Part shown: one piece after another, positions 1 to 8,256 of the stretch
Layout: each line of letters begins with the position of its first letter
Position numbering within the stretch: position 1 is the stretch's first letter
Source: Dyadobacter sp. SG02
GTDB lineage: Bacteria > Bacteroidota > Bacteroidia > Cytophagales > Spirosomataceae
Direction of reading: 5' to 3'
NCBI RefSeq assembly: GCF_900109045.1
Contig: NZ_FNYL01000001.1
Location: 725,913-789,912 of the forward strand
Length of the DNA stretch: 64,000 nucleotides
Made by a program: the position numbers and the translations under genes
The notes under the pieces: generated by a model
What the model saw: only the letters and a program-made list of their open reading frames with translations
Told to the model about the DNA's origin: nothing
Databases searched by the model: none

Positions 1-790
1 GGTGCCAGCGTGCCATCGGGTGCAGGAAAAACTCGGGTTTATAGCCCGGCGGATTTTCCCGTTTCATGCGCGAGTCTTTGATCTTGGCCGAAGCCCTCGC
101 GAAATCCGCATCTTCGCGAAGTTGTACATAGACCTGGTAGGAATTTTCGTCCCAATTCGTTTCCGCGTCTCTCAGCGATTTATTCGCCGCTACGAACAAA
201 TCCCACGGCGCGAGCACCTGAATATCTTTGAATGTGCTGTTCAGAGGAAGATCTTCAAATACCCCGACCACTTTCACGTCGCGGTCGCTATTTAGCCTGA
301 CGACCCTGTTAACCGGATTTGCACCGCCGAAAAGTGCCCGGGCAAATGATTCGGAAAGCAGTATCGAATTGACATCCTTCAAATTATCGCTTCCCGACAC
401 CATTTGGATCGACATCATTCTGGTAAATGAAGGTTGTACATACCGCCCGGTTTTTGAGAACATTTTGTCCCCGTTTGAAATGGTCATATCTCGGAAAGCC
501 GATTTACTCACCGCCTCGAAATCGGGGTATTTCTCCTTCATCTCCACCGCCAACGGTAACGGCACCACATCGTACGCCGACTTCTCCGGTCCGAACTGCA
601 CGAATTGCCAAACCTGTCCGATGCGCCCATGGTTCTTATGGTAGTGATTGAATGACACCTCGTCATAAATCCAGAGCCCGATCAGCACCGCCACAGCCAT
701 GCCCACCGAAAGCCCGCCAATATTAATGGCCGAATACCCCTTGCTTTTCAGCAGGTTCCTGAATGCGATTTTGAAGTAGTTGCGTATCAT
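1..790 (-). CDS. FtsX/MacB-type ABC transporter permease, N-terminal part (cut by window edge)
   Basis: The first 263 residues of a permease whose 3' end lies outside the window. The ATG at 788-790 begins MIRNYFKIAFRNLLKSKGYS, the family's cytoplasmic N-terminus, followed by one membrane helix at about residues 21-43 and the start of the first MacB-type periplasmic domain. That domain contains the usual SILLSESFARALFG and VVGVFEDLP blocks. The helix sequence (MAVAVLIGLWIYDE) groups it with the permeases at 934, 5855, 13170 and 30052. No stop or frameshift is seen in the visible part. Confidence in family is high; substrate unknown. Confidence 0.9.
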   Translation of the reverse strand, partial: MIRNYFKIAFRNLLKSKGYSAINIGGLSVGMAVAVLIGLWIYDEVSFNHYHKNHGRIGQVWQFVQFGPEKSAYDVVPLPLAVEMKEKYPDFEAVSKSAFRDMTISNGDKMFSKTGRYVQPSFTRMMSIQMVSGSDNLKDVNSILLSESFARALFGGANPVNRVVRLNSDRDVKVVGVFEDLPLNSTFKDIQVLAPWDLFVAANKSLRDAETNWDENSYQVYVQLREDADFARASAKIKDSRMKRENPPGYKPEFFLHPMARWH

Positions 791-800
791 ACGTGATGCT

Positions 801-900
801 TTTTTTGACCGCCGACCGTTGACCGCCGACCGCAGGTTTCTTTATTTTAATACTTAATCCAAAATCATGATGGTCCATGGGCAATCGTCCATGGTCAGGC
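801..900. repeat. Intergenic GACCGCCGACC inverted-repeat element, copy 1
   Basis: It fills the gap between two permeases. A T-run leads into a GC-rich left arm (about 807-833, two copies of GACCGCCGACCG), then an AT-rich core, then a right arm (about 870-898) with TGGTCCATGG and GTCCATGGTCAGGC. Core and arms align by eye with the element at 3313-3412. Confidence 0.7.
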
Positions 901-933
901 CAAAGCCCCACCCATAGTCGGTAGGCCGTCAAA

Positions 934-3303
934 TCACTCCGTCCTCAAACTCTTCACCGGATTCATCAACGCCGCCCTGATACTCTGGAAACTGATCGTC
1001 GCGAGGGTGACGAGCACTGCGGATACACCCGCGCCCAGGAACACGAACGGGCTGATATTGATATGATAATTGTAATTGCCCAGCCACTTTTGGAGGAAAT
1101 AATAGGCCAGTGGCGACGCGATGGCGCAACTGATGAGCACCAGCAGCACAAAGTCCCGCGAAAGCAGCAGCCAGAGCTGTGACACCGAAGCACCCAGCAC
1201 CTTACGTACGCCGATTTCCTTCGTGCGCCGCTCGGCCATGAACGAAGCCAAACCAAAGAGTCCGAGGCAGCTGATGAGGATCGCCAGCGCGGCAAAAATA
1301 CCGGCCAACTGGCCTATCTGCGCCTCGCTGCGAAATTTTTGGTCGTATTCGTCGTCCACAAAACGGTATTCGAACGGGTACGAGGGGTTATATTTCTCGA
1401 TCACCGGCTGGATCGCGGTGAGGGCTTTCTTCAAATCGGCCCCGCTTTTGAACCGTATCAGTCCCTGAAAAGTGAAATCGGGTTGCATCAGCATTACAGC
1501 CGGCTGTACTTCGTCGTACGGGTTTTGCTGGATCACGTTTTTCGTCACGCCTATCACCGTCAAATCCGCGTCACCAAACCTCACATGGCTCCCTACCGGG
1601 TTTTTAAATCCCATCAGCTTCACCGAAGCCTCATTGAGCACGATCGCATTACTGTCGGAAAGTACCTTTTCGGCAAAGAACCTGCCGTCTTTCAGTTTCA
1701 GGCCCGCCGCTTTGAAATAGGCCGGGTCCACCATCAACGCCGTAAACAATGGCTGGCTCTGCGGGTCTTTGCCAGGCCATGAAAACCCTTCCCACTGATT
1801 GTAAACGCCCGTCATCGGGCTCGACGTTCTGCTCACGGCTTCGACGTAGCCCGTCCCCATCAGTTCGGTTTTCATAGGGAAGAAGTTCTTTTGCAGATCG
1901 CTGGAAAGGCTTAGCCAGATCAGCTTTTCGGGATTGTAGCCCATCGGCCGACTCTTGGCATGCTGAATTTGCTGAAAAACGATTACCGTACCAATGATCA
2001 GCGCGATCGAGAATGTAAACTGGGTGACGACCAATATCTTCCGGGGCAAATTGGCGGCTTTACCCACCTGGAATGTCCCTTTCAGGACTTTCACCGGCAC
2101 GAATCCCGACAAATACAATGCCGGATAACTGCCCGCCAGCAAACCCGTGACAATGCAGCCGGCGAAAGCCACACCCAGCAATGAAATATCATTTAAACTA
2201 AATGTAATATGCTCAAAACCAACATTTTTAAGGTATGGCAATGAAAATTCCACCATCAACAACGCGATCACAAAGCCCAGCAATGCCGTCAGCATCGACT
2301 CGGTGAGGAACTGCGCAATCAGTTGCTTCCGCTGCGAACCTACGGCCTTGCGGATACCTACCTCCCGCGCCCGCTTCTCCGAGCGCGCGGTACTGAGGTT
2401 CATAAAGTTAATGCAGGCGATCAGCAGCACGAGTACGCCTATCACCGCGAATAGCCGCACATATTCGATCGCTCCGCCGGTATTGACCCAATCCTTGAAC
2501 TCGCCGAACAAATGCCATTTCGGCATCGGGTGTACAAAAAGCAGGCTTTCCTCTTTGTCTTTCATCTTTTGCCGCACCAGGTTGGCAATGCGGGCTGAAA
2601 ACGCCTCTGCTGTAACGCCCTCGTGCAGTTGCACGTAGGTTTGAAGGAAATTGTTACCCCACTCGTCCAATGCGCCACGCACGAAATCGGAGGTGGCGAT
2701 ATTCAGCTCATAGGGCATCAGGTAATCGAATTGGAACGACGAATTCTTTGGAATATCCTTTAATATCCCTGTTACCATCACTTCAAACTGGTTATCGACC
2801 CTGATTACCTTCCCCATCGGCTCCGCACTGCCGAACATTGCCTTCGCCAGCGTTTCGGTCAGCACAATGGAATGCGGCTCTTTCAAAACCTGATCCGCCC
2901 TGCCCTTGACGAGCGGGAATGTAAACATTTTCAGAAAGTCGGGATCGGCGTAATAACCCTGCCTGCTCAATTTCTGGTCACCCGCTACGAGGCTATGCTT
3001 ATCGCCCCAATCCACCCGGGTCACATACTTCGCTTCCGAGAAATTCGTACGCAGCTCTGCCGCCAGCGGGAGCATAATGCCATCCTGCGTGCCCTTGTGG
3101 TTATTAAAATGTGTTTTTTTCTTGACCCTGACGATATTCGCCCGGTTTTCATGAAAATTATCAAAGCTCCACTCATACCGCACCCAAAGGCCGATCAGCA
3201 GTGCCACCGCCATCCCCATCGCCAACCCCAGGATGTTGATCGAAGCATATCCTTTGTTTTTCAAAAGGTTACGGAAAGCGATTTTTAAGTAGTTGCCTAA
3301 CAT
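934..3303 (-). CDS. FtsX/MacB-type ABC transporter permease (789 aa)
   Basis: Membrane subunit of a type VII (MacB/FtsX-like) ABC exporter; such permeases couple a cytoplasmic ATPase to movement of large periplasmic domains. Order seen: cytoplasmic start MLGNYLKIAFRNLLKNKGY, helix ~20-42, periplasmic core domain 1, three helices with the coupling stretch RSEKRAREVGIRKAVGS near residue 311, another helix near 430, periplasmic domain 2, and three C-terminal helices with RRTKEIGVRKVLGAS near residue 696. It ends NPVKSLRTE. The longer reading frame starting at 3396 is rejected because its extra 31 residues come from the intergenic repeat; the ATG at 3301-3303 starts exactly at the conserved N-terminus. 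No ATPase is adjacent. Confidence 0.93.
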   Translation of the reverse strand: MLGNYLKIAFRNLLKNKGYASINILGLAMGMAVALLIGLWVRYEWSFDNFHENRANIVRVKKKTHFNNHKGTQDGIMLPLAAELRTNFSEAKYVTRVDWGDKHSLVAGDQKLSRQGYYADPDFLKMFTFPLVKGRADQVLKEPHSIVLTETLAKAMFGSAEPMGKVIRVDNQFEVMVTGILKDIPKNSSFQFDYLMPYELNIATSDFVRGALDEWGNNFLQTYVQLHEGVTAEAFSARIANLVRQKMKDKEESLLFVHPMPKWHLFGEFKDWVNTGGAIEYVRLFAVIGVLVLLIACINFMNLSTARSEKRAREVGIRKAVGSQRKQLIAQFLTESMLTALLGFVIALLMVEFSLPYLKNVGFEHITFSLNDISLLGVAFAGCIVTGLLAGSYPALYLSGFVPVKVLKGTFQVGKAANLPRKILVVTQFTFSIALIIGTVIVFQQIQHAKSRPMGYNPEKLIWLSLSSDLQKNFFPMKTELMGTGYVEAVSRTSSPMTGVYNQWEGFSWPGKDPQSQPLFTALMVDPAYFKAAGLKLKDGRFFAEKVLSDSNAIVLNEASVKLMGFKNPVGSHVRFGDADLTVIGVTKNVIQQNPYDEVQPAVMLMQPDFTFQGLIRFKSGADLKKALTAIQPVIEKYNPSYPFEYRFVDDEYDQKFRSEAQIGQLAGIFAALAILISCLGLFGLASFMAERRTKEIGVRKVLGASVSQLWLLLSRDFVLLVLISCAIASPLAYYFLQKWLGNYNYHINISPFVFLGAGVSAVLVTLATISFQSIRAALMNPVKSLRTE

Positions 3304-3312
3304 GTTCGTTGC

Positions 3313-3412
3313 TTTTTTGGCCGCCGACCATAAACCGTCAACCGCCGGGTTTTTATTTATTATACTTAACTCAAAACCACCATGGTCCATGGTCAATAGT
3401 CAATGGTCCAAA
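3313..3412. repeat. Intergenic GACCGCCGACC inverted-repeat element, copy 2
   Basis: Same layout as copy 1: T-run, GGCCGCCGACCATAAACCG arm, AT-rich core (TTTTTATTTATTATACTTAA), then CCATGGTCCATGGTCAATAG. It sits directly upstream of the permease starting at 3303 and just after the stop of the next one (3446). Confidence 0.7.
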
Positions 3413-3445
3413 GTCACAGCCGCAGGCCCCTCCACCGCCCGTCAA

Positions 3446-5851
3446 CTACTCGCTCCTCAAAGATTTAACAGGATTCCGTAAAGCCGTCCGCACCGACTCG
3501 AAACTTACCGTGAACAACGCGATCACCAGCGACAGGCCCGATGCGGCGAGAAATACCCAGGCACTCATTTCCACTTTATAAGGGTAGTTTTCCAGCCACT
3601 TTTGCATGGCATAGTAGGCGGCCGGGAACGAGAGTACGAACGAAAGGGCGACGAGTTTGACAAAATCGGTGGATAACAATGCCACAATGCCCGCGATCGA
3701 CGCGCCGAGCACTTTGCGGATGCCGATTTCCTTCGTGCGGCGTTCCGCTGCCAGCGTGGCGAGGCCGAACAGGCCGATGCAGGAAATGAAGATCGTCAGC
3801 ACCGCGCCGAAAAGCATGATCTGCTTCCATTTCGCCTCCGATTCGTAGCTTTTGAGGTTCCCTTCTTCCACAAACTGGTAACTGTACGGCACCAGCGGGA
3901 AGAGCTTCCGGAACGTCTTGCCTATGTGCGCGAGGCCCGCCGATTCGGTACCGGGCTTAATGCGGATCAGTACTTTCCCGAATGTATTGCCGGGCTTCAT
4001 TGTAAAAAGTTGCGGACGGATATTCGAGGTGAGCGACTGGAAATGATAGTCTTTCACCACACCCACCACAGTATACTTCTCGCCGGGGTTATACCAGAAG
4101 TCCACCACTTGTCCCAGCGGTTTCTTCCAGCCGGCCTTTTTGACAAATGTCTCATTCACCAATACTGCTTTGGTAGAATCGGAAGCAAGCGTTCCCGACA
4201 ACGCTCTACCTTGCAACAATGGTATTTTCAGCACCGAAAGGTAATTGGCGCCAACCGTTTCGTAAGAGAATTCCATATCAGTCTCCCCATTCACCCTCGC
4301 CGTTGTCCCCCACTGGCCGCCGTTTTTAGGTGTTACGGCTTCGATAGATTGGTTTTTCAACAATTCCTCGGTCAGCAACTTTGCTTCCGGGCGGGTGAGG
4401 TTCTGTTTTTCAATGCTGATCAAGCCCCGATCGTCGTAACCGAGCTCCATATTGGTCAGGAAGTCGAACTGGGAGCGCATGGTCAGCGTGACGATGATCA
4501 GGAACGATGCCAATGCGAACTGAACCACGACCAATGTCTTTTGCAGGTAATTCCGGCCCGAAAAGTTGAACCGGCTGTAAAGCGTCTTCACCGGATCGTA
4601 GCCCGAGAGCACAACAGCCGGATAAAAACCAGCCAGCAATGCGGTAAGTATGAACAGTACGATATAGCCCGCGATCAGTTTCCAGTCGAACAGGTAGGAA
4701 AGCGCCAGGGCTTTATTGGCAAGATTATTAAATGTAGGTAAAACGGTTTCTACCAGCAAGATAGCCAGCACAAATGCCGCAAAACACAGCACAAACGACT
4801 CACCCAGGAACTGCGCCGCAAGCTGGTACCGGCCTCCGCCCACTACCTTTCGCACGCCGATTTCCTTGGCACGTTTCAGCGAACGCGCGACGGTCAGGTT
4901 CACAAAATTGATGCAGGCAATCAGCAGGATAAACAATGCAATACCCGAAAGCACATAGGAGAACAGAGGCTTACTTCCATTCACCAGACCATTTTCCGCA
5001 CTCAGCTGTGGATCAAGGTGAATGGCTGTGAATGGTTGCAAACCGTAATACCGTTTGTTTTTGAGCCCGTACTTCTCCGCCACCGACTTCATCGCCTCGC
5101 GGGCGTCGGATTGGTAAATACGGTTCATGGTCGCAACGACGGCCCTGGTATTCGCGCCCGGAGTGAGCTTCACAAACGTATTCAGCGAGCTGTTGAACCA
5201 CGCTTCTCCCTTCATTTGCGACTCAGAGACCGGCAACGGCTGTAAAAAATCGAATTGAATGGATGAGTTTTGCGGACATTTGGCCGCCACGCCCGTTACT
5301 ACGAAAGGCTCGAAAGCCGCATTTTCATCAAATGAGTCTTTGAAAAGCATGGTCTTGCCCAATGCATTGACCGTACCGAAATGCTTTTTCGCCATCTCCT
5401 CCGAAATCACGACCGAGCGCGGCTGCGAGAGCGCCGTAAGCGGGTTGCCGCTGAGCAGCCGGAAGGAGAATATCCGGAAAAAATCACGGTCGGCCTGGTA
5501 CACCTCCTGGCTTGCCACCTGATCACCCAGCTTCACATCGTTCCGGTGTTGTTGGTACCGCGTAAACGCCTCGATTTCGGGCGTGCTTGCCGAAAACTTC
5601 GGTCCGGGCAAGTAACCGGTAATGCCGCTGTTGTTTTCCAAAACACCCGCCGGACTCACGGATTTGAACGTGACCCTGTAAATGTTCGGGTTATTCTCAT
5701 GAAAGCCGTCGTAGCTAACCTCGTCTTTGGTATAAAGCATGATCAGCATTGCCGCCGCCAGCCCAATGCTTAGCCCGGTAATGTTGATCACCGAATAGAC
5801 CTTGCTCTGCGCAAGCGTCCTTAGTGCGATTTTCAGATAGTTCCTTAGCAT
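3446..5851 (-). CDS. FtsX/MacB-type ABC transporter permease (801 aa)
   Basis: A full-length permease starting MLRNYLKIALRTLAQSKVYS. Helix 1 carries AAAMLIMLYTKDEVSYDGFH, which pairs it with the permease at 40488 (same LYTKDEVS signature and a similar first periplasmic domain), so the two look like a distinct subgroup. Coupling stretches are ARSLKRAKEIGVRKVVGGG near residue 327 and RRTKEIGIRKVLGAS near 707. The C-terminus is NPVKSLRSE. Its start lies 3 bp from the stop of the permease at 5855, so the two are very probably co-transcribed. Substrate unknown. Confidence 0.93.
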   Translation of the reverse strand: MLRNYLKIALRTLAQSKVYSVINITGLSIGLAAAMLIMLYTKDEVSYDGFHENNPNIYRVTFKSVSPAGVLENNSGITGYLPGPKFSASTPEIEAFTRYQQHRNDVKLGDQVASQEVYQADRDFFRIFSFRLLSGNPLTALSQPRSVVISEEMAKKHFGTVNALGKTMLFKDSFDENAAFEPFVVTGVAAKCPQNSSIQFDFLQPLPVSESQMKGEAWFNSSLNTFVKLTPGANTRAVVATMNRIYQSDAREAMKSVAEKYGLKNKRYYGLQPFTAIHLDPQLSAENGLVNGSKPLFSYVLSGIALFILLIACINFVNLTVARSLKRAKEIGVRKVVGGGRYQLAAQFLGESFVLCFAAFVLAILLVETVLPTFNNLANKALALSYLFDWKLIAGYIVLFILTALLAGFYPAVVLSGYDPVKTLYSRFNFSGRNYLQKTLVVVQFALASFLIIVTLTMRSQFDFLTNMELGYDDRGLISIEKQNLTRPEAKLLTEELLKNQSIEAVTPKNGGQWGTTARVNGETDMEFSYETVGANYLSVLKIPLLQGRALSGTLASDSTKAVLVNETFVKKAGWKKPLGQVVDFWYNPGEKYTVVGVVKDYHFQSLTSNIRPQLFTMKPGNTFGKVLIRIKPGTESAGLAHIGKTFRKLFPLVPYSYQFVEEGNLKSYESEAKWKQIMLFGAVLTIFISCIGLFGLATLAAERRTKEIGIRKVLGASIAGIVALLSTDFVKLVALSFVLSFPAAYYAMQKWLENYPYKVEMSAWVFLAASGLSLVIALFTVSFESVRTALRNPVKSLRSE

Positions 5852-5854
5852 GGT

Positions 5855-8254
5855 TTATTCCGACCTTAAAGATTTCACCGGATCCAGCAACGCGGCCCGT
5901 ATTGCCTGGTAACTTACCGTGGCGAGCGTTACGAGCAACGCGCCACCGCCTGCGGCAGCGAAAATCCACCAGGGGATATCGGTCCGGTACTCATATTTTT
6001 TGAGCCAGCCGTTCAGGAAATACCAGGCTGTGGGTGTCGAGATCAGGAACGAGATAATGACCAGCACCACAAATTCGCGGGATAGCAATGCCCAGAGGTT
6101 CGACACGGAAGCCCCCAGCACTTTGCGTACGCCGATTTCCTTCGTCCGCTGCTCGGCGGTGAAAGAGGCCAGGCCGAAAAGCCCGAGGCAGCTGATAAAA
6201 ATCGCCAGTACCGCAAACACGGTTGCCAACGTGGCAATACGTTCTTCCGCCGCGAATTTTCGGGCATATTCTTCGTCGGTAAATTTGTAGTCAAATGGCC
6301 CGCCGGGATTTGCTTCATGAAAAACCGCCGCCACTTTGGCCAGCGATTGCCTTAACGGAAGTCCTGGTTTGAGTTTGATGCTGATAAAATTCGCCCAGCC
6401 GTAATTGACCATAAACATCGTCTGGCGTACCGGACTGAATGGCGAGCCCATCACCATATCGCGGATCACGCCCACTACTTTATAAGGATTATCGCCCCAT
6501 TTCACAGTTTGCCCTACAATATCCGACGGCTGTTTGAAGCCCATGTATTTCATCGCCGACTCGTTGATCACCATCGCCGACGAATCGGTGGAGAACTGAC
6601 GGGAGAAATCGCGGCCGCCGATGAACTGCCAGCCGACCGTTTTGCCAAAATCGTGTGAGACGCCGATGGTACCGAAGTTGTCGTGCAAGGCTGGGTCCTT
6701 GCCCGGCCAGCTGAAACCTCCGTTGTTCGAGCCCAGGAATGTCGATGGGGACGAAGAAGTGGACATTTCCTCCACCGCACCGGTTTCCTGCAATGCCCCG
6801 CGGATCCTGTTGTACTGGCTGTACAACTCAGGCGTATTGATTTCGACGGTGATCAGCCCGTTCCGGTCGTAACCTACCGGCCGGTTTTTGGCATGCTGGA
6901 TCTGTTTGTAAACAATGGCGGTACCGATAATGAGTGTCACCGAAACTGTAAACTGCAACACGACCAACACCTTACGCGGCATCGAAGCAAACCGCCCAGC
7001 ATTGAATGTACCTTTCAAAACCTTCACCGGCTGAAACGACGACAGGTATAATGCCGGGTAACTGCCCGATAAAAGGCCCGTCAGGAAACAGAATGCAAAA
7101 CCCGCCAGCCAGAAATAGCCATTATTCCACGGGAAGTCGATCCGTTTGTCCGCAATTTCGTTGAACGACGGCAACGCAAGCACCACGATGAGGATCGCGA
7201 AAATGAATGCCAGGAAAACCACCATGAACGATTCACTGAAAAACTGGTTGATCAGCTGCCCCCTGATCGAACCGATCGCTTTGCGGATACCTACCTCTTT
7301 GGCACGTTTTTCGGAGCGGGCGGTGCTGAGGTTCATAAAATTGATCGACGCGAGCAACAACACAAATGCCCCGATAATCGCGAAAAGCCACACGTAACGA
7401 ATGCGCCCGTCCGCCTGGCCGGCATCGTCCCAGGTGCCGTACAAATGCCATTTCGACATAGGTAGCAGATAGTTCTGAGGTTTCAGGAACCTTGCTTCCG
7501 GCGTATGTTCTGCTTTAATGTTTTTGATTCTTTGGGTAACCCCTTCGAATGTCGTATTCGGGCGGATGAGTGTCAGCAGCTGCCAGGAATTGTTGTTCCA
7601 CTGCTCCTTATCCCGCGCCTCGCGTACCCAATCCTGCGTGGCCACGTACAAGTCCCACGGTGCCACGAAAGTCAGGTCCCGGAACTCGGTATTGTAAGGC
7701 AAATCCTCGTAAACGCCCGTCACCTTCATATCGAACCGGTTGTCCAGCTTCACAATCTTGTCCATCGGGTTTTCCTTGCCAAACAATGCTTCCGCTACCG
7801 ACTCGGAGATCAGGATGGAATTACGTTCTTTGAGGCCGTCGCGCGAGCCCCGGAGCATATTCAGTGTGAACATGTGCGGTGCGCCCGCGCTCATGTACGC
7901 GCCATTCTTGGTAAACTTGTTGTCTTTGTAAGCCAGTATATGCTCGTCCGTCCATGACGACTGGATCACATATTCGAAATCGTCCTGATGGTGTTCTTGC
8001 AGATATTGTCCCAGCGGATAAGAAGTGTGCTGACCGCCGTCGTACGTCTTGCCTTCGAAAACACCCCGCTCCACGACCTTGGCAATGCGGTCGTAATGAG
8101 CGTGGTAGCGGTCAAATGCAAATTCATCATAAACCCAAAGGCCGATCAGCATAGCCACGGCCATCCCCACAGCCAGCCCGCCGATATTAATAGCCGAATA
8201 CCCCTTGCTTTTAACAAGGTTACGGAATGCGATTTTGAGATAGTTTTTAAACAT
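5855..8254 (-). CDS. FtsX/MacB-type ABC transporter permease (799 aa)
   Basis: Begins MFKNYLKIAFRNLVKSKGYS with helix-1 sequence MAVAMLIGLWVYDEFAFDRYH. The first coupling stretch is RSEKRAKEVGIRKAIGS near residue 315, the second QRTKEIGVRKVLGAS near 708. Subgroup mates are the permeases at 934, 13170 and 30052; with the last two it also shares a CLGLFGLAxxTAEQRTKE block. The gene is separated by 3 bp from the permease downstream (start 5851) and by 2 bp from the stop of the one upstream (8257), so 10635-3446 reads as one transcription unit of three genes. Nothing in the frame suggests decay. Confidence 0.93.
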   Translation of the reverse strand: MFKNYLKIAFRNLVKSKGYSAINIGGLAVGMAVAMLIGLWVYDEFAFDRYHAHYDRIAKVVERGVFEGKTYDGGQHTSYPLGQYLQEHHQDDFEYVIQSSWTDEHILAYKDNKFTKNGAYMSAGAPHMFTLNMLRGSRDGLKERNSILISESVAEALFGKENPMDKIVKLDNRFDMKVTGVYEDLPYNTEFRDLTFVAPWDLYVATQDWVREARDKEQWNNNSWQLLTLIRPNTTFEGVTQRIKNIKAEHTPEARFLKPQNYLLPMSKWHLYGTWDDAGQADGRIRYVWLFAIIGAFVLLLASINFMNLSTARSEKRAKEVGIRKAIGSIRGQLINQFFSESFMVVFLAFIFAILIVVLALPSFNEIADKRIDFPWNNGYFWLAGFAFCFLTGLLSGSYPALYLSSFQPVKVLKGTFNAGRFASMPRKVLVVLQFTVSVTLIIGTAIVYKQIQHAKNRPVGYDRNGLITVEINTPELYSQYNRIRGALQETGAVEEMSTSSSPSTFLGSNNGGFSWPGKDPALHDNFGTIGVSHDFGKTVGWQFIGGRDFSRQFSTDSSAMVINESAMKYMGFKQPSDIVGQTVKWGDNPYKVVGVIRDMVMGSPFSPVRQTMFMVNYGWANFISIKLKPGLPLRQSLAKVAAVFHEANPGGPFDYKFTDEEYARKFAAEERIATLATVFAVLAIFISCLGLFGLASFTAEQRTKEIGVRKVLGASVSNLWALLSREFVVLVIISFLISTPTAWYFLNGWLKKYEYRTDIPWWIFAAAGGGALLVTLATVSYQAIRAALLDPVKSLRSE

Positions 8255-8256
8255 GA

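Noticed and set aside
3304-3396. N-terminal extensions of several permeases (also at 10636-10668, 15600-15686, 18128-18187, 32428-32502)
   Set aside because: They translate intergenic repeat, promoter or terminator DNA and precede the conserved N-terminus NYLKIAxRNL; internal ATG codons fit the family.
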